In this document: one piece after another, positions 43,885 through 54,988 of the stretch | Layout: each line of letters starts with the position of its first letter | Numbering within the stretch: the first letter of the stretch is position 1 | Assembly: GCA_951799405.1 (NCBI GenBank) | Contig: OX637352.1 | Location: forward strand, 15,386,820-15,450,819 | Source of the DNA: Agapetus fuscipes | Lineage: Eukaryota > Arthropoda > Insecta > Trichoptera > Glossosomatidae | Direction of reading: 5' to 3' | DNA length: 64,000 nt | Made by a program: the position numbers and the translations under genes | Notes under the pieces: generated by a model | Database searches by the model: none | Told to the model about the DNA's origin: nothing | Seen by the model: only the letters and a program-made list of their open reading frames with translations

Positions 43885-44341
43885 TTTTTTTTTTTTTTTT
43901 TTTTTTTTAAGAAATCCTGTGCGGGAGACTCCCTAGATTCTACAGACTCTAGGGGTCTATGACACTTGTTGTAGTGCCGCAGAGGTGTACGAGCTTGGTC
44001 GTCGCTACAAAGCGCCAATACTCAAGCAAGACCCAGTTGCTGTAAGGCTGGATGGACCTTTGGTGACCGGTCATTGGTAAAGGTTTATGAATTTTTCAAC
44101 CCAGCGAAGAGCACATTCGAAATATAAATGGTATATTTTTGTGCTCCGCCGGGATCCGAATCCACAACCCTTCATTTACGAGTCCGAAGTGTTGCCACTA
44201 CGGACTACGGACCGGTCCAAGATGCCAACGACACGCAGTGTACCTGAGCGGTTACCCATCCAAGCACTGACCACGCCCAATGTTGCTTAACTTCGGTGAT
44301 CTATGGGAACCGGTGCTTTCAACATGGCTAACGTCGTTGAC
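43885..44341 (-). mobile_element. Modular SINE-1: 5S head + tRNA-like part + LINE-D poly(A) tail
   Basis: 5S-derived 44341–44224 (118 nt), tRNA-like about 44220–44145, body to GACCAAGCTCG at 43990, then CACCTCTGCGGCACTACAAC and the rest of the LINE-D 3' UTR with a long A-run (T-run 43886–43908). Confidence 0.85.
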
Positions 44342-44710
44342 AAAGTGTGAGCGAATTTGGATATCCCGAATATGAGCCTTGCTGCTGAATTCAATACAGA
44401 TTGAAAGCGGTTGAAATGCTTCTTTGGCTGCCCACTATAAAGCGTTGAGCAATAATCAATCCGAGACATCACAAACGCACTCACCAGGGTCTTAACCGCA
44501 TCTGACGGAAGACACTTTCTAATTGCCTTTATTTGGCGCAGTGAAAAAAAGGAGGAAGCTATTGTGGCATCTATTTGCCTTTCCAATGTCAGGTTCCGAT
44601 CCAGTAAGATTCCTAGAAGTCTCACCGAATCGGAAGGCTGGATCAGCTTACCTCCTATAGAGAGTGCTACCCCATTAACCAATAGATGGTCGCGCCTAGA
44701 TGTGGCTGCC
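44342..44710 (-). mobile_element. CR1/L2-like LINE, internal RT fragment
   Basis: Frame 44682–44287 encodes VNGVALSIGGKLIQPSDSVR, LGILLDRNLTLERQI and VSAFVMSRIDYCSTLYSG. Cut by the SINE at 44341. Confidence 0.82.
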
Positions 44711-44714
44711 CAGA

Positions 44715-45010
44715 GTGATGCTATGGTTTTACATATTGAAAGGATGAATGAAGACCGACTAACAAAAAAAGCGTATAAAGGGAGTGTAATAGGTAAGCGT
44801 GGAAGGGGAAGACCTAGGAAAGAATGGATTGATCAGATAAGTGAGATTGCGAATGAATGGAATTTACAGAGTGGAAACAAGAGAAGAGCGTGCATGAAAA
44901 GAGTGATGAAATTAGATGAGATGAAATAAGTATGCAAGGACAGAGTCAAGTGGAGGCACTTGTGTGGAGGTACCGGCCACCCCTAGAGGAATGGCACCAA
45001 GATACAAGAC
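44715..45010 (+). mobile_element. LINE-C 3' end
   Basis: Encodes HIERMNEDRLTKKAYKGSVI and [20 protein letters not shown], interrupted by a TAA, then a GGTGHP-like end and a degraded tail. Confidence 0.8.
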
Positions 45011-45308
45011 AGGACAAGTTACTCCATTCGGTTTCTTTGGAGTTTGGTGGAGCATAATGCATGGATGATTTATTTGGTGAGTAGGTATTGTTGCGTTTTC
45101 TGCTGGATTCTCTTTTTAATTAAAATGCCATAATTTATTTTTCACAATTTATTTCAGAACTTGACAATCACTGTTTATAAGTGTTACTCAGCGAATTGCT
45201 CTCTTGCAACTCTGCTGTCATTTTGTACCATTTTGATCTCTTTTATAATGAACCAGAGGAGGTTCTCGCATTTACTAGATCATTCCTAGATCTTCCTTGA
45301 CTGATAAT

Positions 45309-45734
45309 ATAATAATAATATTAGGATGATTTATTTGGTGAGCGCTGTTTTTGTGTGTATCACACCTCAAGAGCCCTCTGCGAGCTTGGTCGTCGCTGTA
45401 GAAAGCGCCAATTCTCAAGCAAGACCCAGTTGTTGTAAGGTTGGATGGATCTTTCAGTGACCGGTCTTTGGTAAAGGTTTATGAATTTTTCAACTCAGCG
45501 AAGAGCACATTCGAAATATAAATGGTATATTTTGTGCTCCGCCGGGATCCGAATCGACAACCTTCCATTTACGAGTCCGAAGTGTTGCCACTACGGACTA
45601 TGGACCGGTCCAAGATGCCAACGACACGCGGTGTACCTGAGCGGTCACCCATCCAAGTACTGTCCGCGCCCAATGTTGCTTAACTTCGGTGATCTATTAG
45701 AACCGGTGCTTTCAACATGGCTAACGTCGTTGAC
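45309..45734 (-). mobile_element. Modular SINE-1: 5S head + tRNA-like part + CR1-like tail
   Basis: 5S-derived 45734–45616, tRNA-like and body, CR1-like tail and AATAATATTAGG repeats at 45309–45325. 45011–45300 holds nothing recognisable. Confidence 0.87.
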
Positions 45735-45774
45735 TACGTCGTCGTTTCATACATGTGACTATTCACTCAATTTA

Positions 45775-46033
45775 ATTTAATCTAATCTAAGTTGCAAAGA
45801 TATGTTAAATTGGAGATTCACGTTACACGCTTTTTCACAAAATTTGAACACATACAAGTTCGCGCTTGCACATGCCACATGTGAACCTACAACATAAGAA
45901 CCAAATCTCAAATGGACATACACCCTGCAACTCTTGCCGACCTTCCCTGAAAACAGGGGTGACATTGGCAAAGTGAACCATTTTCTACAGCATGGGTGGT
46001 CAGCCGCATACCAACCTATAAGTCAAGGAACAT
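45775..46033 (-). mobile_element. LINE-A 3' UTR copy
   Basis: From TAATCTAATCTAAGTTGC to ACCTATAAGTCAAGGAAC. Confidence 0.85.
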
Positions 46034-46091
46034 CAATAAATAAATAAAAATGTCATAACTCTCAAGAGTTTGGACTACGGACTGTACTTAG

Positions 46092-46215
46092 GCTCAGTAT
46101 TTTCAACGTTAGCTTACGTGACTTTAAACTGATAAAAAAAAGCTACCCACACGTTTGACATAAGTGCGTCCATTCAGTATAAAGTCGCTATGCTAACGTT
46201 GAAAATACTGGGCCT
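46092..46215. mobile_element. Small palindromic MITE
   Basis: Arms GGCTCAGTATTTTCAACGTT … and the inverse ending AATACTGGGCC; a third copy of the arm follows at 46224–46243. Confidence 0.7.
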
Positions 46216-46244
46216 TAGCCGCCGTATTTTCAACGTTAGCCAAG

Positions 46245-46706
46245 TTCGTTTCACAAACAAACACGTGTAGTTCGCGCTTACAAATGCTGAATGTGTACTT
46301 ACAAATAAAATCCAAACCTCAAATGAACATACACCCTGCAACCTTTGCCGACCTTCCCTGACACAGGGGTGACATTGGCAAAGTGAACCATTTTTTATAG
46401 TATTAGTGGTCAGCCTCATACATACCTATAAGCAACCCTCCAAAAATCACCCATTGACCACCTCACAGCTCGCTTGGGTTAAATAAAAACTCCCGTGAAC
46501 TGTTCCTGTTTATAATTTTTAACGCCTTTTTAACAATTTTCAAAACTTGTTTTATTTTCACTGGGAATATTATCAATGGTATTATTAACTGGCAAAATGA
46601 TACTTTCAGATGAAGAAAAGCACACTCGCAACCAAACAAAAGTCACTCGCAATTTGCGAGCTAGCGAGTAGAATTTTGGAGGGTTGCCTATAAGTCTAGG
46701 AATATC
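46245..46706 (-). mobile_element. LINE-A copy split by a hAT-type MITE
   Basis: LINE-A UTR 46250–46432 resumes at 46687. Between them, 46433–46686 (254 bp) has ends CAACCCTCCAAAA / TTTTGGAGGGTTG and the duplication CCTATAAG on both sides (46425–46432, 46687–46694). Confidence 0.87.
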
Positions 46707-46992
46707 AAGCTAAAATAGTTTTTTACCATATTATATTGCCTACCTATTAGGCGCATGTGCCTGTATGGGATGCACGCCCCTGCCTTAGAGTCTAGAAACG
46801 TCAAAAATGCACAAGTGTGAGAGAAACTTGAATAATTCATAACGTAAATATTATAACTAATAAACAATAATCATGTATTCATTATAATCAGGAAGAACAA
46901 TTTGTATTATGTTGCAAGTAAACAGGTTTCATATGTTTATTATCATTTATGACAAGAAAATTATTGTAGAGCTAAATAATTTTATTTATGGA

Positions 46993-47290
46993 CCGGTCCG
47001 CAGTCTAGTGGTTAACACTTCCAACTCGTAAATGGGAGGTTGTGGGTTTGAATCCTAGCGGAGCACAAAAAAGTATACCATTTATATATTTCCAAATATG
47101 CTCTTCGCTGGGTGAAAAATTCATATACCTACCTTTACCAAAGACCGGTCACTAAAGGTGCATCCAGCCTTACAGAAACTGGGTCTTGCTTGAAAATTGG
47201 CGCTTTGTACAGCGCCGACCAAGCTCGCAGAGGGCTCTTGAGGTGTGATTCACATGAAAAAAGTGCTCACCAAGTAAATTCTCCTAATAT
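46993..47290 (+). mobile_element. SINE-1 without 5S head
   Basis: tRNA-like head CGCAGTCTAGTGGTTAACAC with B-box GGGTTTGAATCC, body and AATATTATTAATATTAGG tail. 46707–46990 holds nothing recognisable. Confidence 0.82.
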
Positions 47291-47339
47291 TATTAATATT
47301 AGGAGGATTTATTTGATAAAAGCTACTGATCTACACACA

Positions 47340-47575
47340 TAGTGAAACTTTTTGCCTCGTTTTCACCGAAGCGGTCGCATGTGGCAAGTGGAATCCATTT
47401 ACTTTTACAGGTAAGGAGGCAACCTTACGCCAAAATGAGCACCAGCGCGCTCGGTATAAGGCCGGCCCCTTTACCTGTAAAAATGAATAGGTTCCACTCG
47501 CCACATGCGAAACCCTTAACGGGATAACGTTGCACTATATGTTCAGCTTAGTTCCGTTTTTTTTTTTATTTAGTT
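47340..47575. mobile_element. SINE-2 fragments, inverted pair
   Basis: A minus-strand end at 47340–47445 faces a plus-strand end at 47455–47570, both with the ACAGGTAA/TTACCTGT core; no heads. Confidence 0.6.
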
Positions 47576-47952
47576 GCTTTGATCCGAAATTGCGAATGAA
47601 TGGAATATCCAGAGTCATAATAAAGGAAGAGCTTGTATGAAGAAGGTTATGACTCTGGAGGAAATGAAAGAAGTATGCAAGGATAGAAAGAAATGGCGGT
47701 TGATCTGTGATGTTGGCGGCTAGGGTTTGTTAAAGTGAAATTGGTTTTATGATTTAGTTTTTTATGTCCATGTATATATTGTTATTTTTATTCTTTGATT
47801 TAAAAAAATGTAATTTGTCATGTATGTTCCTTGACTTATAGGTTGTTATGCGGCTGACCACCCATAATATAAAAATTGGTTCACTTTGCCAATGTCACCC
47901 CTGTTTCAGGGAAGGACGGCAAGAGTTGCAAGGCTTTTGTTCATTTGAGATT

Positions 47953-48521
47953 GTAACTGTAACTGTAACTGTAACTCTGTCGCCATTCCGCTAGGGGTGG
48001 CCAGAGCCTCTGCAGAGTTGCCTCCATTTTTTCCTATCCTTACATACCTCCTTCAATTCATTCATATCCATCACCTTTTTCATGCATTTTCTTCTTTTAC
48101 GCTCACTTTGTATATCCCATTCTTTCACAATCTCCTCAATCTGATCACTCCATACTTTTCTCGGTCGTCCCTTCCCTCTTTTTCCTTTCACACTTTCTTT
48201 GTATACATACTTTGTCAGTCTATCATCATTCATTCTTTCCACATGTCCAACCCATCTCATCACATTCTTTTGTACCTTAACTTTCACATCCTCTTTCAAA
48301 TTACATTCTTTTTTTACCCATTCATTCCTAACTCTATTCCTCAGAGTTTTTCCTGTCATGCTTCTCAAATGCTTCATTTCCACCGTACATACTTTACTCA
48401 TTTCGCTATCGTTCACAGTCCATGCTTCACTTCCATACAACAAAGTCGGTAACAATATGCCATTGTGTACCGCCATTCTCAGATCCATCGTCAATCGCTT
48501 GTTCTTTGCTATTCTATTGGG
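47953..48521 (-). mobile_element. LINE-B 3' end, 167-codon frame
   Basis: TAACTG repeats at the 3' end (47955–47975). The frame 48494–47991 is open: MAVHNGILLPTLLYGSEAWT, MRWVGHVERMNDDRLTKYVY, RPRKVWSDQIEEIVKEWDIQ. ATTG at both edges may be the target duplication. Confidence 0.88.
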
Positions 48522-49180
48522 TTTTTATTATATAGGTCCACATGCGGCATGTATTAGCGCGAAATTATACATGTCTGCTTGTGGAAATGCATTTAATATA
48601 AATCTTAAATGATATATCGCTGCCCTAGTTCAATACTCAGACATCTTAAAAAAAAACAAAAATGAGGTTATTTGAGATTTTGGTCCCCATGTAAGTACTT
48701 TAACTGGTTCTGTATGCAAACATTTAGGAAAAAATATTGTTTATGAGATATAAACGATATCCTACTATGGAATTATAGTAGTTTCAATCTCAAACTTATT
48801 TCAATACTCAGACAACTTAACATGTCTGACCACAAAACTAAAATGTTTCTTATTTGTCATTTATATATGCAGACATTTCGAAATGTCCTTGTATTGAACC
48901 AGCTTATTTTGGGATTATTATTTCTATGCACGGACATTTTAAAATGTCTTACTATTGGACCAGATTTAAACAAGAAATCAACACTTCCAAATGAAGGAAT
49001 TTTAAAATGTCTTTGTACATATCTATAATATTTATTATATTTAAGTTCATAAAACAAATAACTGTGTTTGAACATTGTCATTGTGGCAATGAGTAGAACA
49101 AAAACCTAAAAAAATAATTCGAAATGAAGCAAACTGGTCCAAAAATAAAAAGAAGAGACTTTTAAACTCTGGACTGGGTT

Positions 49181-50806
49181 ATGCAACAAAAGGGTGGACT
49201 TCAGAGACAAGGAAAACATATAGGAAGAGCTTGTGGAGAAAAATTTAAATTAAAATGTTCGGAAAAGTTTAATAACGAGCAGCGACAATCCATATTCATG
49301 AAATTTTATGCCCTTTCTGACCGCAATAGACAACGTGACTTCTTGTCTAAGTGCATGGTAATAACAACTCCTCGTAAATACCGCATGAAAAATTCGTCAA
49401 GAAAGCTCAATTATGCTTATTACTTATATTTAGATGAAAAAAGGATTCGCGTATGCAAGGCATTCTTCAAGAGGACCATCGCTATCACCAATACTGCAAT
49501 TACGACTACCCAGAAAAACATGGAACCTGAGGGCACAACTAAAAAAGATCTCAGAGGTCGTCACAGCAATCATAAGACATTGCCTGAAGTGACAAAACAA
49601 TCAGTACGAAATCATATTTACGAATTCCCTCGCGTGGAGTCCCACTATTGTAGAGCAGACACAAAGCGGCAGTATTTAGAAGGCGATCTATCTATTGCAG
49701 TAATGTAAAGACTTTATCTCACATACTGCACAGAAAACCAAATAATTCCAGCTAAACATTCCATGTATTCACATATTTTTAACACGGAATATAACTTGTC
49801 CTTCTATAAACCAAAAAAAGACCAATGCGCTAAGTGTGCGGCATTTACAAATGCATCCCCAGAAGAGAAAGATAGCCTCAAACAAAGTCAAGACAACCAC
49901 CTACTAGAAAAGACAGCATCACGATAAAAAAAAAAAATCGATGTAGCGAATGCAAGAGCGAGTGATGGAAATATACACGTATATGACTATGATCTTCAAG
50001 CTGTTGTGCCATTGCCCTTAGGAGAAGTGTCAACATTTTTCTATACATCCAAATTGAATTTTATTAATTTCACTCTTTGCGATGTTTTAAAAAAATCTGG
50101 GATATGTTATTCATGGCACGAAAGCATCGCCAAAAGAGGAGCTAATGAAATAGGTACATGCGTATACCTTTTCCTAAAAACTCTGGGTATGAAAACAGAA
50201 GTCATTTTCTACTCAGATAATTGTGCAGGGCAAAATAAAAACAAATTTATTTTAAGTATGTACTTGTTTGCAGTGCAAAACCTGCCAATTGATAAAATCA
50301 CCCACAACTTTTTAATCACAGGCCGCACACAAAATGACGCAGACAATATACATTCGGTCATAGAAAGAGAGAAGAAGAGACTGACAAAAAAAGGTCCAAT
50401 TTACACCCCTGCTCAAATGGCTATGGTATTGAAATCTGCGAAAAAAAGTGGCAAACCATACACCGTATACGAGATGAGCACAGACGACTTTTACAATTGG
50501 AAAGAGCTAAGCTCTAATATTGGGAAAAACTATAACACTGATGAAGAGAGAAAGAAAGTAGCTGGGGGGAGTAATACACAGGTACCGTCAATGTTAAGAG
50601 AAAGCAGAGGGGAAGAAGTACAGGATTGGAATTACAGAAGGCATATTTAATTCCACCAAAAATAGGTGTCCACAAAAAACGCGACTTGTTGTCCCTTTGC
50701 GCATCAAATTTAATACCCAAATGCCACCATGCTTTCTTCGAAAGCCTTCCTGTTTCATTGAATGAGACCGGGGAAATACAGCAAAACAGTAGTAACTCGG
50801 ATTGAA
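49181..50806 (+). pseudogene. Transposase of the 48618–51726 element, disrupted
   Basis: One frame runs 49181–50650 (490 codons) with only two internal TAA codons, at 49706–49708 and 49925–49927. Around them the coding is continuous: YNLSFYKPKKDQCAKCAAF lies between the stops and VIFYSDNCAGQNKNKFILSM follows. A frameshift near 50560–50625 is needed to reach a downstream frame with PKIGVHKKRDLLSLCASN, ending at 50806. Another frameshift precedes 49181 (NSGLGYATK in a different frame). The YSDNCxGQNKN phrase and the CxxC part resemble an uncharacterised insect DDE-like family; exact family not recognised. Confidence 0.75.
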
Positions 50807-50857
50807 TAGTGAATAAGTTAATAATATTGGAGTAATTAAAATTAAATTAGGCTGATT

Positions 50858-51082
50858 AGGCGTCGCTGTAGAAAGCGCCAATTCTCAAGCAAGACCCAGT
50901 TGTTGTAAGGCTGGATGGACCTTTTGATGACCGGTCTTTCGTAAAGGTTTATGAAGTTTTCAACCCAGCGAAGAGCAAATTTGAAAATATAAATGGTATA
51001 TTTTCTGTGCTCCGCCGGGATTCGAACCCACGACCTTCCAGTTACGAGTCCGAAGTGTTACCACCTGGACTACGGACCTGGT
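50858..51082 (-). mobile_element. SINE-1 without 5S head, 3' shortened
   Basis: Inserted in the transposon's 3' part; inverted B-box GGGATTCGAACCCACGACC at 51017–51035. 51085–51695 is the AT-rich end of the transposon without coding. Confidence 0.82.
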
Positions 51083-52029
51083 AATGTCATAATTTAATAA
51101 ATGTAATAATGTATAAATGCATAAACAAATAGGAAATACAGCAAATCAGTAGGGACTAATTGAAATAGTGAATAATTTAATAATTTCAGAATAATGTAAT
51201 AATTTAATAATAATAATTTATAAGTGCATAAACATGTTAAAAATAAAACTGTGTACTTCTTTCATTTAAAATAAATATAATGTTATTTTGGACATCTTCA
51301 AGAACCCACCTCAATTCAGTTCAATACCAGGACATCATGAAATTAAAGTCTTTGTACATGGTTTCAGCCCTTGATGTGTTATCAGATAAATTGTATATAA
51401 AAATTACACAACTTCTAACCATGTTTGATGTTTAAATTTAATGAAATGGTTTAACAGATGGGCAAAGAAAAGTTTCGGGGATATTTTATATTACATGCAT
51501 ATATACTGGTGCTGTATGAGGATATGTTGAAATTTGAAGCCTTAATATAATGTTTTCGTAGATCTATATATACACGGTACTAGAGCATCCCTGATTACGT
51601 TAAAAAGAACTTAAATTACTTTAAAACAAAGTAAACTGTAATTATCATAGCGATTACAAACCTTCTTTTTCGATTTTCTCGAAACTAGCTTTGTGTAAGA
51701 TGTCTGAGTATTGAACTAGGGCAGCGATATATCCTTGCAGCTTAGATTAGATTAGATTGGATTAAAACCAAGTTTTTTTACATTACGAGCGGTCAGCCTC
51801 ATACGAGCATTTGAGTCAAGAAACACAAAACAATTTAAATAAACACATAAAATCGTCGATCTTTGATAGAAGTGGCATTGAAAGAAGAAGAAGAACGTAT
51901 TTTTTTTTCAATTTGTATTTATGTCAAGGAAAGAAATTAACCTACTGACAGTATCAAGAAAACGCATATAAAAATACCATAGACTCGAGTCAACTGTGAA
52001 CAGTATTGCAATGAATAAATTATATTTAT

Positions 52030-52375
52030 TTTTATTGACAATGCTCGTTTCAAAGGACAAGGCGGGTTTTCTTTGACTGCAGACATTGTCAAAGGAATTA
52101 TCTTGTGGAATGAGTTATCGGTATCTGTGTTTCCATCCCAATTTAACCTTGCCCTTTTCAAATCCAATATCAATCGCCATTTCCTCTCAGTGTCTCAAAA
52201 CAAAGCAACGCAACACACACCACAGCACTGCACAGCTAACGGCCCTGCAACCGGACATGGACAACTGCCACATCACCAACACCTCCGCGGCACTATAACA
52301 AGTGTCATAGACCCTTAGAGTCTCTCGAATCTAGGGAGTCTCCCGCATACCTAGGCTTTCTTAAAAAAAAAAAAA
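52030..52375 (+). mobile_element. LINE-D 3' end with poly(A)
   Basis: Encodes IVKGIILWNELSVSVFPSQF, then the UTR with GTGTCATAGACCCTTAGAGT and an A-run at 52362–52375. Confidence 0.8.
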
Positions 52376-52404
52376 ACTTTAAAAGGTTAAAATGCATGTT
52401 TTTC

Positions 52405-52690
52405 TAATCTAATCTAATCTAAGCTGCAAAGATATATATCATTAAAGTTTTATATTAAATGCATTCCCACAAGCAGATATGTATAATTTCGCGCTAACAC
52501 ATGCCGCATGTGGACCTACAATATAAAAACCCAATCTCAAATGAACATAAGCCTTGCAACTCTTGCCGTCCTTCCCTGAAACAGGGGTGACATTGGCAAA
52601 GTGAACCAATTTTTACAGTATGGGTGGTCAGCCGCATAACAACCTATAAGTCAAGGAACATACATGACAAATTACATTTTTTAAAATCAA
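52405..52690 (-). mobile_element. LINE-A 3' UTR copy
   Basis: Tail CTAATCTAATCTAATCTAAG; UTR to TAAGTCAAGGAAC and slightly beyond. 52691–53560 has no gene; 53110–53210 is a fragment of the long-TIR MITE of 15102–15571. Confidence 0.83.
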
Positions 52691-53564
52691 TAAATAACAA
52701 TACTTATATACATGGACTTATATTCATTGTTGAAATAAAGTCTCCACATTCAAACACTTCCTGATCATTTTCTAAGGTCTCTCGGTCCACTTTCAAGGGT
52801 TTCGCGAATCACTTTCAATGATTTTTCAGACCACTTCGCTCCCCCAGTTCTTGTTTATCGTATACGCCAATCTTGTCAAATATGACTTTTTCATGCACTT
52901 GTCTTAAGAATCAAATTCTACACAATCTGAGCTAAGAAAAACCGTAAAACTCGATAATGTGAGAGTTCTTTTAAATATTTTTAAAATAAATTTATTGTTT
53001 CCATAAGACACATTGGTCCAGTACACATGCAAACATTGCTCATGTAAAAAAATCTCAATGGCGTATACGATAGTCGATAAACAAGAACTAAGGCAGCGAC
53101 TTATATATGTACTTAGTCTCATCACCACGGTAGTTCTTATCTGCCGTATATCGGTAATATTTGTATGAAGACGTGTCAATCCAAGATGGCCGCAAGTGAA
53201 CAGCTGATTTGAGACTTCCCGCCTTGAATGGTTTCGCCTGCAGGTGTTACCATTGAAAGCGAAAGATCTGGTTCAATGTCGGCCTGGGGCAACACAAGAA
53301 TATACCAACAACAAATAAATACATGTAGTCATATTGTTTATTATGGAGTTACGAGTGTGTTATGTAAGAGGTAGTTAGAAGCCAAATGTGGTAAGTGCAT
53401 TATTATTTTTTTAATTTAAAAGTACGCGATTTGTACTAAATCATTATACTCGTACACCTACACTAATAAAGAGAACTTGTCTTGTTTATGGTGATTTTTT
53501 TAATTATATACATTTTGTATGGTTTATGTATTAGCACCGTGAAAATTCATGTTTAACGCAAAAA

Positions 53565-54175
53565 AAAAACGCAACTAAGCTACACATATAGTGTAACTTC
53601 TTGCCTGCGTCTTCCCCGAAGGGGTCGCATGTGGCGATTTGGGAAATATTTATTTTTACGAAGAAAAAGGCCGGCCTCACACCAACCACTTTCAGTTGAA
53701 GTGGGGGTTTCCTGTGGCTGGTTCTCATGTCTTGTGAAGGCTGAGTAAACCTTGAGATCGAACCCTTGCTCTCGGCATGGAATGCAAGCATTCTACCAAT
53801 TGAGCTATCGACCTTTTTACGAGCTTGATCGTCGTCGCTACAAAGCGCCAATTCTCAAGCAAGACCCAGTTGCTGTAAGGCTGGATGGATCTTTGGTGAC
53901 CGGTCATTGGTAAAGGTTTATGAATTTTCAACCCAACGAAGAGCAAATTTGAAAATATACATGGTATATTTTTTGTGCTCCACCGGGATTCGAATCCAGA
54001 ACCTTCCATTTACGAGTCCGAAGAGTAGCCACTGGACTACGGACCGGTCCAAGAAATGCCAACGACACGCGGTGTACATGAGCGGTCACCCATCCAGGTA
54101 GCATCCGCGCCCAATGTTGCTTAACTTCGGTGATCTGATGAGAACCGGTGCTTTCAACATGGCATCGTCGTTGAC
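53565..54175 (-). mobile_element. Modular SINE-1: 5S head + tRNA-like part + SINE-2 as 3' module
   Basis: On the minus strand: 5S-derived 54175–54058 (118 nt), tRNA-like about 54050–53980, body to AAGCTCG at 53819, then TAAAAAGG and a full SINE-2 (head 53815–53750, end 53565). It therefore carries three polymerase-III-type heads in a row. Confidence 0.87.
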
Positions 54176-54179
54176 ATAA

Positions 54180-54570
54180 ATGAGATGGATATGAATGAAT
54201 TGAAAGAGGTATGTAAGGATAGGGAGAAATGGAGGCAGCTCTGCAGAGGCTCTGGCAACCCCTAGCGGAACGGCGACAGAGTTACAGTTACGGTTTACAT
54301 ACAAACATACCAACCTTGTGGGTGGTTGACTTAGTCCAGCCGTCACGTCAGACACGCACTAATTTTGGGGATCGTGCTTTCCGGTTTGCGGGCCCAATGG
54401 AGTGGAACAGACTACCACCTAATGTGAGGAAGGCAGAAACTGTTGGTGTCTTTAAAGGAGCACTAAAGACGCATCTTTACAAAAAATCTTATCCGTGATT
54501 TGAGAGGGCATGAGGTGTGACAAATACACAAAACGGCGCTCTTTTATTATGTGTACCTTATAAATAAATT
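54180..54570 (+). mobile_element. LINE-B end followed by CR1-like LINE end
   Basis: 54180–54297 reads DMNELKEVCKDREKWRQLCR and ends in a TTACAG tail. 54300–54545 reads FGDRAFRFAGPMEWNRLPPN and ends in the same tail as 43494–43532. 54571–54985 holds nothing recognisable. Confidence 0.8.
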
Positions 54571-54988
54571 ATCCTTGTAAATATTTATATAACCTACATG
54601 TCTAGGAACCTGCAGACAAAACGTTTATTTCCAAACACGTAATCAAGATGGGCGTACCCTTAATTTTATTTTCAAATATTTGATTTTTATTGCCTGTTGT
54701 TTAGTACCTGTGTAGAAAACTACGTGAAAAAAAAAATATGAAAGCTAAATCACTCTCTAGGAGTGCCGTCGTATATTGCATGCATTTTCTGTTTTACGCA
54801 ATCGAGCAATGCTTTATATACTCATTAATCTTGTTACTGGTTGTGGAACTCAATACCTGCTTATTACGGGCAATTGGTCTGCAGGTGGTTTTACTTTATT
54901 TTTACGTATTAGATTGTAAGGATACAAGTTTAGAGGGTAGCAGGTCAACCATTAACAGATCTTTGATAATGTGAATCTATAATTTAAT

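Larger units (their letters stand above)
48618..51726 (+). mobile_element. DNA transposon with 31-bp perfect TIRs
   Basis: TIRs at 48618–48648 and 51696–51726 are identical, beginning CGCTGCCCTAGTTCAATACT. The flanking LINE-A UTR suggests a short duplication (ATAT, ambiguous because it is palindromic). A diverged inner TIR copy lies at 48800–48820. Palindromes GACATTTCGAAATGTC (48872) and GACATTTTAAAATGTC (48933) may be binding sites. A SINE-1 sits inside at 50858–51082. A short TSD fits Sola-type elements, but the superfamily is not proven. Confidence 0.85.
47580..51770 (+). mobile_element. LINE-A copy carrying a LINE-B and a DNA transposon
   Basis: Coding remnant 47580–47722 ([18 protein letters not shown]), UTR to 47952, LINE-B at 47953–48521, UTR resumes GTTTTTATTATATAGGTC, transposon at 48618–51726, and the last UTR bases and AGATTAGATTAGATT tail at 51727–51770. 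Confidence 0.85.

Noticed and set aside
47997..48612. Plus-strand frames of 137–151 residues
   Set aside because: Antisense of the LINE-B coding frame 48494–47991.
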